Shown here: one piece after another, positions 30,713-39,737 of the stretch | Layout of the letters: each line of letters begins with the position of its first letter | Position numbering within the stretch: the first letter of the stretch is position 1 | Assembly (NCBI RefSeq): GCF_963678635.1 | Contig: NC_087062.1 | Span: 96,649,705-96,713,704 of the forward strand | Reading direction: 5' to 3' | Length of the DNA stretch: 64,000 bases | From: Symsagittifera roscoffensis | Taxonomy: Eukaryota > Xenacoelomorpha > Acoela > Convolutidae | Notes under the pieces: generated by a model | Database searches by the model: none | Seen by the model: only the letters and a program-made list of their open reading frames with translations | Told to the model about the DNA's origin: nothing | Program-made: the position numbers and the translations under genes

Positions 30713-30715
30713 CTA
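30713..30715 (-). promoter_or_regulatory. In-frame amber codon between Gag-protease and pol (candidate readthrough site)
   Basis: Minus strand reads AAA TAG GAA ACA GAC, and the frame stays open on both sides. Gag-protease and pol are thus separated by one amber codon, the arrangement known from gammaretroviruses. A nonsense mutation is the alternative. No strong downstream structure was verified. Confidence 0.5.
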
Positions 30716-33700
30716 TTTCATTGAAAACAATTTCCCAGAAGATTTCAATTCATTTATCCTCTTCATAATACATTCTTGGTTCGCATGCAATGGACATTTA
30801 GTTACATCAAACTTCTTCAAGTTTTCTACACTCTGAAAGTCTGTGTTCAGAGGCAAAGCATAGCCAAGCTTCTTTCCCCTCTGTATTGTCACTGTTGTTG
30901 CCTCTGTGTTCAATAACACACTCACACACAGTCCGCTCTGAGTGAGTGAGAAGCTTCTTCCTAAAATAGCCGAGCTTTTACTGTTTGGGTTTGGTACAAG
31001 ACACACCTGTCTGTTATTGCTGAGTTCATTCAAGTTCCTCATCCTAAACGTCGCTACTACGGCTTGGTTTGGTTTCAATCTAACTTTCCGATCCAGAAAA
31101 ATCGGCACCTTGGCCTGGTTAATTAAAATCTTATTACGGGGTTTCTTTTCATACTTTCTTTCAGGATCCTTGATCCTAATCAACCCGTCATTTAGATCGA
31201 TCGTGACGTCAAAGTTGCGTACGAAATCCCTTCCTAGGATGAACTGATCGGATTCGTCCAAGTTCTCCACTACTAGGAAGCTCATCCAAAGATGTCTTCC
31301 TCCGAGCTGCAGTGAAATGATCGGAGTTCGTCCAGTCACATAGATTGCCCCCTGATTGGCAGCTGCCAACCTAATGTTTGTCGGTATGAGGTCCGACCTC
31401 TCGAAACCCATGTCGGTCCAAGTTTTGACTGGCATGACACTAACCACTGCTCCTGTGTCTAGCAGTCCTTTCACTGAAAGTTGTCTGCCTTGCACGTCCA
31501 GCACGTGTGCAGCCAGATCAGCCTCGCAACCTATGTGCACGGCATCTTGTTCGAGCATGGCGTTGTGTCCGATTCGTCTAACCTTCAGCTCCTCTTGACC
31601 AATGTATATCCGACCAATTTGATCACTCGCATCAGTTACATGAGCCTTTGTGTAGATGTTGATGTCATCCACATTCATTAGAATCGGGTAGGGGCCGTGG
31701 ACATTGATATAATGTCCATCCACTTTCATCAGCCTCGGACCTCCTGTTGTGAGCAGCGCTCGCACTGCCCTGGAGTCCAGTTTGGGATCTTTCTCTCTCA
31801 GGTAGTCGGCATAGATGTCCAGGTGGACTAGTGTAATCTCAGATGGTTCGCTCAAGTTCTTAACCACCTGGTGCCCTGCGACTGAGATGATGGACATTAT
31901 TTTCGTCCCCTCCTTCGTCATGCCGAAAGTCCTACCAGATATAACGTTCAGTTTCAGTCCCTGTTTCCTGGGTTCCTCCTTGTCTTCTATTTCCGTCTTC
32001 TTTCCCAGAGTATTGAGAGTTTCCCGAAGATCTGTGTTCTCCAGCTCCGACCTCACCCATTGTTCCACTTCTTTCGTGGCTAGGTCTTGTTTGACATTCT
32101 GCAACGCTGTCCGTGCCGCTAGACCGTAATCCACCTTGAGTGGGCTAGCTGATTCTTCTTCAAGGTTCGAGGCTACCACCTCGTCAGGCCATGTCCTAAC
32201 CTTTTTGGTCGTGAAGGTGCTCGGGGTCGTCTCCTTTTTCCGAGATTCAGCCTCGTTCATCAGACGTGCTCGACTGGCCTTTACACCCGAAAGCGCCTCC
32301 TCGTGGCGGGGATGCTTGGCGTCCGCCACTGCATCCCAAAACTGAGTGCAATCCGACTTGAAATGTCCCTCTAAATTACAGAAGAAACACCTCGGCCCAT
32401 ACTTCATGATGAGCCCTCTGACGTATTCTTCGTGATCCTCGTCGGTCGCGTCAACGTCATCGAGAAAGTAGCCTATTGCCTTCATGTTTTGTTTGTACGC
32501 AGAGCACGCGGAGACGTGATGGTCCATCGAACCACAATTCGCACACGATCTCCTTTTATCCATGTCATCGCGAGGTTTGTACCAACTGGAGTTCGCACCA
32601 GTGTGTGTCCCGCTATAGTTACCATAATTACTGTAACGGTTCTGTGCCCTCGGTTTTATGAGCAGATATTCGCGTGACTTCATACGCAAATCGTCAGGCG
32701 AGGGTACCTGGTCTAGTGACAGGGTGAAGTGTGTAGCCAACATTGTCTTCAGCTCCTCCTTTTTTACTCCGTTCATGAATTTCGAGGCAATCGCCAAGTT
32801 TCGCTCGGAAATCCTCTCATCGGGATTGCTTCTCCTCCTAAGCAACTCGAGGTCATCCAAAAATTTATCTATGGACTCGTCATCTCTTTGACGCCTCTTT
32901 TCGAACTTCACCATAGCCTGGTGTCCTTGTACTCCCGAGCCGAAACGATTCAGCAGGATGTCGAATATCTTGCGGGCGCTGTCTCTCTCATTGGCTCTTT
33001 TCGCCATTACGCAATTTAATACAGTACCCTCAAGGTTGCTCGTTAATGCGCTGCATTCTTGTTTCTTGGAGAGATTCTCTTCCTCAAAGTGTAACTTCAT
33101 CACCTCTATCCAAGTATCAATCCAGCCGTCTGACTCGTCTTTGTATGACTTCGGCTTTTTCAGCGTCCTTCTTGACCTCTCTCCTCTCTCGGTTGACTTC
33201 GAGAGTTTGGTGATGAACGTTTCAAGAGATCTGTTCAGGGGCTCGAACATCGAGGCATACATCGTTGTGTCCTGTGAGACTGTAGTCAGATCTGGTACTG
33301 AGCTGACTTGTGGCACAGTTGGCAGTCTCGTCTCTTGGGTAGCATCTGCCTCAGGCGGGACTGGGTTCGTCCAGCCAGGCCTCGACGGGGCTGCCCTTGG
33401 CCGCTCCTTATTCCCAGGTTCGTAGTTCGTTCTCGAGCTCTGCTTAGCCCTGGCGCTGCTGCCCATGCGTTCCCCATCATTCGCCTGTCGTGAGCGCTCC
33501 CTTGGGTCGGGATTCTCCCCCCAAGTGCTCCCATTCAAGACCGCGTCAAGCTTCCGCATCATTAAGTCAGATTTGGCGTCCAACCTCCTTTCCAGGCCAG
33601 TCATCGTTCGGGCGTAGGTATTATCATGATCATTCAATAATCGCTCGATCTCTCTTGTCATCCTGGCCTCTCTCTCCTCTGACTCTTTGTTTGCCTGTGC

Positions 33701-34810
33701 CAGGCTCTCAGCCAGGCATTGATCGGTGTTACGAATCAATTGAGCCTGATCAAACCTCGCCTGCGACTTCACGTGCGTTAGTTCATCTCTCAACTCCTCT
33801 CGACTGTGTTGAGCTTTCTCGTCAACTTGATCTATTTTCTTGGTCATGTCCCGTCTCAATTCATCCAGGCCATTCATCACACCAGCGAACATGTCACTTA
33901 TGTCACCAGCTGCCCCCAATGGCGGGGTTAGCCCTAGAGAAGACGAGGTCAACTGCGGCTGTAGCCTAGTACTCGATGATGCACCGCCTTTTTGCTTATG
34001 CATCGACGTCATCAGTCTGTCAAACGTTGATGACGCTCCCATCGTTATCCCATCTGACATAGGCCTGGTCGGCGAGGCAGAAGACACCTCCCTACTCATG
34101 TCGTTCCTTGGGCACGGGGTGAAGTTCACGTCCGGATGGGTTATTTCCGGTTGATCGTAACTAGAGGATAGACCTCCGGCCTGCAACGACGTCATGCGCT
34201 CATCGTACAAAGACCTCCAACTTTTCTTCACCTTCGAGAACGTTTGCTCTTCACCCGGACTCATACTCGACATCATCGCGTTGTTGCTCTGTTTGGCCAA
34301 AGATGAGTGTGTACTTGTCGGATGTGAAGGTTCCTTTCTCCATCTATAGCTCTTAGTCTCTGATTTAGACATTCCCCTGTATAATACTTCCTCCCGAGGT
34401 TCGACCTCGGGACGCTCCGAGGTCTCCTCTGTCCTTTCGACTTCCTCTCGTTCGAGGACCTCGCCTGGCTCAAAGTCGGGTCGAATGATCGTTCGCTCCC
34501 CCTCGTCAAAGGGATCCACCAGCGTTTCGCTCGCAGGCTCGGCCTCGGCGCTCCGCCTTTGATTGCCATCGAGGTTCTTCTCGCTCCTTAATTTCATTTC
34601 GGTCACTGAAAGATCAGGTTGACCTTTAATCGACTCGTCTTCAGCAAACGCGTCGGAAACGCTGCTAAATGAGGTTTGGCTACGCCTGGTTCTAAATTTT
34701 CGCGTGCTTCCCCTGCTTAGCCTAGGAATCTTAGTAGTCGATCCTAGTGAGTCCCTACGCTGCATACTTTTCAACAAAATGAAGATATTCGTAATCCAAT
34801 GGCAATGCAA
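30713..34810 (-). CDS. gag-pro: Gag-protease of the giant element
   Basis: 1365 residues, ATG to TAG. Residues 1-250 are Ser/Arg/Glu-rich and disordered-looking. About 320-430 is predicted coiled coil (EELRDELTHVKSQARFDQAQ). About 560-720 is the capsid-like helical part (DGWIDTWIEVMKLHFEEENL, FMNGVKKEELKTMLATHF). Two CCHC zinc knuckles follow near 755 (CANCGSMDHHVSAC) and 805 (CFFCNLEGHFKSDC). A retropepsin lies near 1100-1210 with the active site GLLDTGAVVSVMP and the second-half motif FILGRDFVRNFDVTIDL. Gag and protease are in one frame without a shift. The stop is a lone TAG followed by an open frame into pol, as in gammaretroviruses. The protein is about twice the usual Gag length because of the extended N-terminus. 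Confidence 0.9.
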   Translation of the reverse strand: MHCHWITNIFILLKSMQRRDSLGSTTKIPRLSRGSTRKFRTRRSQTSFSSVSDAFAEDESIKGQPDLSVTEMKLRSEKNLDGNQRRSAEAEPASETLVDPFDEGERTIIRPDFEPGEVLEREEVERTEETSERPEVEPREEVLYRGMSKSETKSYRWRKEPSHPTSTHSSLAKQSNNAMMSSMSPGEEQTFSKVKKSWRSLYDERMTSLQAGGLSSSYDQPEITHPDVNFTPCPRNDMSREVSSASPTRPMSDGITMGASSTFDRLMTSMHKQKGGASSSTRLQPQLTSSSLGLTPPLGAAGDISDMFAGVMNGLDELRRDMTKKIDQVDEKAQHSREELRDELTHVKSQARFDQAQLIRNTDQCLAESLAQANKESEEREARMTREIERLLNDHDNTYARTMTGLERRLDAKSDLMMRKLDAVLNGSTWGENPDPRERSRQANDGERMGSSARAKQSSRTNYEPGNKERPRAAPSRPGWTNPVPPEADATQETRLPTVPQVSSVPDLTTVSQDTTMYASMFEPLNRSLETFITKLSKSTERGERSRRTLKKPKSYKDESDGWIDTWIEVMKLHFEEENLSKKQECSALTSNLEGTVLNCVMAKRANERDSARKIFDILLNRFGSGVQGHQAMVKFEKRRQRDDESIDKFLDDLELLRRRSNPDERISERNLAIASKFMNGVKKEELKTMLATHFTLSLDQVPSPDDLRMKSREYLLIKPRAQNRYSNYGNYSGTHTGANSSWYKPRDDMDKRRSCANCGSMDHHVSACSAYKQNMKAIGYFLDDVDATDEDHEEYVRGLIMKYGPRCFFCNLEGHFKSDCTQFWDAVADAKHPRHEEALSGVKASRARLMNEAESRKKETTPSTFTTKKVRTWPDEVVASNLEEESASPLKVDYGLAARTALQNVKQDLATKEVEQWVRSELENTDLRETLNTLGKKTEIEDKEEPRKQGLKLNVISGRTFGMTKEGTKIMSIISVAGHQVVKNLSEPSEITLVHLDIYADYLREKDPKLDSRAVRALLTTGGPRLMKVDGHYINVHGPYPILMNVDDINIYTKAHVTDASDQIGRIYIGQEELKVRRIGHNAMLEQDAVHIGCEADLAAHVLDVQGRQLSVKGLLDTGAVVSVMPVKTWTDMGFERSDLIPTNIRLAAANQGAIYVTGRTPIISLQLGGRHLWMSFLVVENLDESDQFILGRDFVRNFDVTIDLNDGLIRIKDPERKYEKKPRNKILINQAKVPIFLDRKVRLKPNQAVVATFRMRNLNELSNNRQVCLVPNPNSKSSAILGRSFSLTQSGLCVSVLLNTEATTVTIQRGKKLGYALPLNTDFQSVENLKKFDVTKCPLHANQECIMKRINELKSSGKLFSMK

Positions 34811-37800
34811 ACGTACTACAAACAGGATCTAGTTAAATCACTCAACGCTGCCTACCCGATTCTGTTAGTATCAAAATGTCTCTTAGATCTCTTACGATTG
34901 AACTAGAAGCTTAGCTAAGGTTACACACAGAGTCTACTCAGTATTGATCTAATGCTAACCCAACACTGTTGTGTGGTATAACAATATCACAAAACTTACA
35001 CAAAATATGATAAACACACAAAACACAATCGATAATCAGATAAGGATATCCTACAGGTGACAGCGACCTTTTGTCAGTATCAATTTACGGCCACTTTCTA
35101 ATCAAGTCACTGCGTTGTTAAAATCAAACAATCTTTAATAAAAGGCAGTGATGATTCAGGAATAGAAAAATAAAACTTAGTCTTAGAGAAAAAGACCTCC
35201 CCCAATCGGAACGATCCGAAAGAACGAAGCCCAGGACACAATCTTCTCAAGTGGGTGTGTATTTGCCTAATACACCCACCGAGGTCTTCTTTTAGGTGTC
35301 CTGCGATTGCCCGAGCTGTCCTACTAAGTAGCTCAAGGCAACCTCTGATCGAAAATTCGTAAAGTCTATGAAAAAGCTCTCCCACACTCGGACTGCTCCA
35401 AGTGCACGAGAGTAGGGAACGATTATTCTTCTCAAGTGGGTGTGTACTTGCTTAATACACCCACTGAGGTCTTCTTTTATTTGTTCCCGGATTGCCCGAA
35501 CTTTTCTATTAAGTAGCTCAAGGCAACCACACGACCAAAATCACAATCAAAAAAAAATTTCTTTGTTCGGGTACTTCTGATAAACCCAATGTAGAATCCA
35601 AAGTTGATCACAAATCTCCGGGTCAAAATGGTTCTTATGATCCTGATAAGTACGCCTAATATCCTAATATGATCCTAATTGAATGGATATTTTCCGTTTC
35701 CCAAATTAATACAGACGGTTTACTCAAGTCTCTAACAAGGAAGATCGTTAGAAGGTTTAAGACACTCCGGAGGGTTACTTCGGAGGGTACCTAAATCACC
35801 CAAGTTGCTTTGGAGGGTACCTTAATCACCCAAGTTGTTTCGGAGGGTCCCCCTTAAATTTACTAAGGAGGGTCAATAAGGTGCTTAATATGCTCCGGAG
35901 GGTTGCTTCGGAGGGTACCTCCAAAATTTTCAAAATTTTTGATCTCGCTTAGAAGGTTCTCCCACTAGCTTCAAAAAGCGTCAAAACAAGCTAAAAGCTC
36001 TAGGGGGAGCTGTCTTAACCTCTTTGGGTGGTTTCGTGGAAGTTTTCCACTAAGGAGGGTCGCTAAGGGGTTTAGCTGACTCCGGAGGGTTACTTCGGAG
36101 GGTTCCCCAAAAATCGAGAAAAAAGGTTATATCACCGCAGTAAAGCCTCTGAGAGCGGTCTACCTGGCTTAAAACTAGGTTGGCTGACTCGGTCAACCTT
36201 CCCAGTAGGATAAAAGGTGATTTTATTAAAATTTTATGCCGCTCGGAGGGTTCCTCGTGATATGGACCCTCCGAACCAACAAATTCTGAAAAAAATTTTT
36301 CTTTTCCGAAATAATCAACCCAAAAACGGTTGCGATTCGGAAAATTGGTCAAAAACGTCGACTTATGGTACCAAAATTATCCCGATCGGATAACTAGTCT
36401 TCGAGAAATCGCCAAAAACGCGTTCGTCAAAATGGCCTTTTTTCACCACCTATATAGGTTCTGAAAGACTTTTTCCGCAATTCCGGTCGAAAGTGCCTAA
36501 AAATACTTGAAATGAGCGTAGTAGCCCTGTACGGCACTGGAACAATGCAAAAAACCGGACCAAAATTGGTTTAGAAACAAAAATTTGGCCAAAAACTATC
36601 AAATTTGGACCCTCCGGTTCCTTCCTTTTCCAAACCTTAAGCCGTTAGCTCTATCCACGGAGCTACTCGGAGGGTTACCCAAAAATTTCTCTAGTAACCG
36701 AGCACGTTATGCTAGCACGCTCCTAACGCAATGAATTTTATTGCTCTAACTCTAAAAACTCAAAAACTCGATCCCCAAAACAGATTGACAAAATACAGAA
36801 AATTATCAAAATTTTGATCGAAAAATTTTCGTTTTTTCTAACTTTTACTGAGTCTTTTCTCACGCGGTTTCTTTAGTTAGGGGGATCGAACTACGTAGCT
36901 ACTCCCTATATAAAAGCTTTTTACCTATCGGAAAGGCTCGAATACCCGAAAATTTGGGGGTCTACAGTTTGGTCGAAAATCGGTAATTTTCGACAAAAAA
37001 TGGGTGTTTCTTGGGTCTAAGTAGGAGATAAGTAAAATATAATAAGGATAATAATCTATTAATAGTCGTTAATGAATATTACTATACCCTCCTTTGCACC
37101 AAAATACCCGAGTTAAGACCCTTAACTCGGAAATTTGTAATTGATGGAGGGTACAATCGGACCGCGCCAATCGTGCCCCCCACCACTTGAGTTTTAATGA
37201 AATAGTACCCGAACGATACTAAAAATGCTTCAACGATACCCAACAGTCGTTGCAGATGTTGCCCCTGATGTCCCTGTTGAGCGTGGAACACGTCGGTCAG
37301 CTTGCCACTCTACCCTCCGGTCACCGGCAAAATTACCATTAACGTGCTTAAACACTCAAATTACACTCGAGGGAGGGTATCCAACCCTTCACCAAAACAT
37401 ACAATCTTTCTATCAGAAAAGATATAAATCAATCTGAAACAACAACAAATAGGAAGGTCAGATCACATCTCGTCCGGAAATAACATATAAACTGTCACTT
37501 TATGTTTTTTACTGTTTTTGGTCTTTTTTGGATTTTTTACTGTTTTTTGTACTTTTTTGTTTTCAAATAAATTTATTTTTGGTTTTTTCTTGGTTATACA
37601 CTATTTTTGTTTGGTTTTACGCTTTCTCTTTAATTGTTTTTGGTCCCGGGACCTTGGGACAAGCGGGCTCATGACTTCCCACCTAACCCTCCGGCCCCCG
37701 GAATTTTCGGTGTTAACTAAGTTAAAAAGCTAAATTGTACTAGACGGAGGGTACGCACCTTCACCCTAGTACAATAACGGTCATTAAGGCCTCTAACTCG

Positions 37801-37901
37801 GGCATACGCCCGGAGCGGAGGGTTCGTCGCTGAAGCGCTTGCTGATCATGATGGTTTCATGCCTTTAACAGGCCCACCCAGGAGCGTCATAAAAACGTCT
37901 A
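34811..37901 (-). other. 3.1-kb untranslated leader of the giant element
   Basis: The region between the 5' LTR and gag has no supported gene. It holds a tandem duplication (35157-35540) and, from 35764 to 37825, about twenty copies of GGAGGGT/ACCCTCC in both orientations. A T-rich run at 37500-37640 is low complexity. Long leaders of this kind usually carry packaging and dimerisation signals. A primer site is not obvious; the minus strand directly after the LTR reads TAGACGTTTTTATG. Confidence 0.6.
35157..35540 (-). repeat. Tandem pair of about 193-bp units with conserved hairpin
   Basis: Two copies share aagtgggtgtgta, tacacccac, gaggtcttctttta and agtagctcaaggcaacc. Each contains the inverted pair gtgggtgt … acacccac around a short loop (35241-35269 and 35434-35462). 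Sequence between the shared blocks differs more, so the stem is the better-conserved part. Confidence 0.6.
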
Positions 37902-38772
37902 TGTAACATTCGCCCAAATATCACACAGCGACGGAGCGTAGAAAAAGGACCTATTAACGACTGGCAGGCGTCAGTTACCTTAATTCTACTCGTTTTTCAC
38001 CGTCTCGACCTTGCCAGTTGATTTTCTGGTCTGTCTAGGGCAAAGTAAAAAGTTACCATTTTTAGGCCATCAGTCCAACGACTTTTGATCAGCTTTCGTT
38101 TACATGCGAACACAACCACATAGCTGAGTCTCGGATCCTCAGACTACATGATTGTCATTAAAAACACGGCTCGAACAACCTATTTTATTATGTTTTTGTG
38201 TGACAGTTCTATATTAAATCCATTTGAGATGGATTGACCCTTTCCTTTTTCTATCTACTCATGCTCTGAAATATCAAACAATAATGGTGTTTATTAAGAT
38301 CTAGGACATTACAACTGCTATTTGAGTTAGTTTAGACAGTCCCTTCACATAAACAGTCTCTGGGGGACCAAGCCTCCGCTCCCGTGATTTTCTTGAGATA
38401 ACACTCTTATCTCTTATATTTCGTGTCCCGGGAGGGTTCCGTGGTATAATTCTCCGCCCACTGAAGCCTCCTTCTCCACAAATATTCGTCTCTAAGGTTC
38501 TTATCGTGCGTTATTGCCACGATAAGAGGCTTCGCAATTCTCCGTCTCTTGCACGACTGTTCTCTACAATATTTGTCGTTGTTTTTTTTTCGTCACTTTT
38601 CGGCTCAAAATGGCCGTTTTTCGTATTTCTCAGAAATGTTCACTCTTCAATCGAAATTTTGAAAATAAAAATTCTAGAACATTCTGACCCTCCTTCGCAA
38701 CACTTTTCCGTCCATAAGGCCTTTAGTCCTTTTATTTCACAACGCCGGAGGGTTGTGCTGTGTCATCTGGCA
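37902..38772 (-). repeat. 5' LTR of the giant element
   Basis: Partner of 16856-17725. Being at the minus-strand 5' end, it drives transcription. A TATA-like AATATAAGAG (minus) lies at 38411-38420. Two nested inverted repeats, gaagcctc/gaggcttc and cttatcgtg/cacgataag (38463-38533), form a potential branched stem that is also present in the other LTR. Confidence 0.88.
38411..38420 (-). promoter_or_regulatory. TATA-like box in the 5' LTR of the giant element
   Basis: Minus strand AATATAAGAG in the middle of the LTR, with the branched stem block just upstream on that strand. The same sequence is kept in the 3' LTR (17365-17374). It is a moderate match only. Confidence 0.4.
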
Positions 38773-39737
38773 GAATGGCACATAGTATTTGTGTTCGTTC
38801 ACACTCGCAAAAGGGATGTCGTGTTTCTAGTTCTGATAATGGAATTTCTTGAAACATTATGTTCTTTCTATTATCTAATTTCTTTTCATGTGGATATCAT
38901 AACGAATTGCTCCTATATAAGTACTGTTTATTAGTGATAGTTCTAGTAAACGTGTGCTGCCTTTATCTTGTGGACAACGCTTTTCAACAACTTTTCCGTT
39001 TTTCAGAAATATTACTGGGATGTATGAGTTTTTGTCGCTATAACATATGTAAATCTGGGTTGTGTTAATGATTAATTTTCCAGTTTTCTGGTCGAAACTT
39101 TTTTTCGTATTCAACAAGTACTTCTGAATATTGTGTTTGTGACACTTGAGTTTTGTATTTGCAGGCGACTTCAGTTTCGGGATAAATTTCAAGACGTTTT
39201 GATTTATTTTTTTCTCCGTTGATGGTTTTGTTTTGTTGATTGTTAAAATTTATTTTATCAGGGCTGAATTTATCAATAAGAATGGATTCAAAAAAAAAAA
39301 TTCTGATGAAAGTTTAATAATCTTGCAAATTGAAATGTGGAATATATGTCTTCAGGGAAGCAAACGATGGTTGCCTGTGGGCCTGTAGTAAGATCGCAAT
39401 AGCCTTGGTCGTTTTTACACCGTAAGCGTTTTGCCTAATATAATATCTCGTGTTAATTGTACTTTTTCTAGTCGAATTTTTTAAATTAAAAATAGACAGT
39501 AATTCCTGATGTACTTAATTTTTTGTGTCTGCTGTGCAATTTGAAAGTTATTTATTCCATTCTTTGATATCCAAATTTTATCGTGTAAACCATATTTTAA
39601 ACGTCCGTTTGCGCTGTGGATTGAGTATTTATTGCTAACTTTTATATGTTCTTGACTTCTTTCTAGTTCGGCTTGTTGTGCTGAGTCAGGAAATTTTTGA
39701 AAATTTACCAATTTTTGATTTGCGCATTTGCGCTTTC
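38773..39737 (-). repeat. Decayed gypsy-family segment, copy X2 (outer part)
   Basis: Continues the array interrupted by the giant element: from about 38790 it matches 12806 onward. It has the same broken frames as X1 (for example KLIINTTQIYICYSDKNSYI and CPQDKGSTRLLELSLIN on the minus strand at 38875-39192). No intact gene. Confidence 0.55.

Larger units (their letters stand above)
16856..38772 (-). mobile_element. Giant (about 21.9 kb) Ty3/gypsy-like LTR retrotransposon
   Basis: Bounded by two direct 0.87-kb repeats starting TGTAACATTCGCCC at 16856 and 37902. The minus strand is coding: Gag-protease, integrase-containing pol, a macro-like ORF, a double SGNH-like ORF and four more ORFs. A hand comparison of the LTRs gives roughly 13 differences in 870 bp, so insertion was fairly recent. 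The coding part is clearly richer in GC than the AT-rich surroundings. Reverse transcriptase and RNase H are missing. The exact ends and the target duplication are unclear (left flank gtag, right flank atag). It separates segments Y2 and X2, which are contiguous in the uninterrupted copy at about 12780. Confidence 0.9.

Noticed and set aside
21367-30715. Reassigned stop codons (alternative nuclear code) as explanation for the in-frame stops
   Set aside because: Both TAG and TGA are involved and occur only at ORF boundaries; the other gypsy gag uses TAA normally and BEL suggests an animal, where such codes are not known.
35107-35385. 92-codon minus-strand ORF in the giant leader
   Set aside because: It lies across the duplicated hairpin unit and has no counterpart frame in the second unit; likely chance.
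37518-37733. Plus-strand 71-codon ORF rich in Phe
   Set aside because: Product of a T-rich low-complexity run in the leader.
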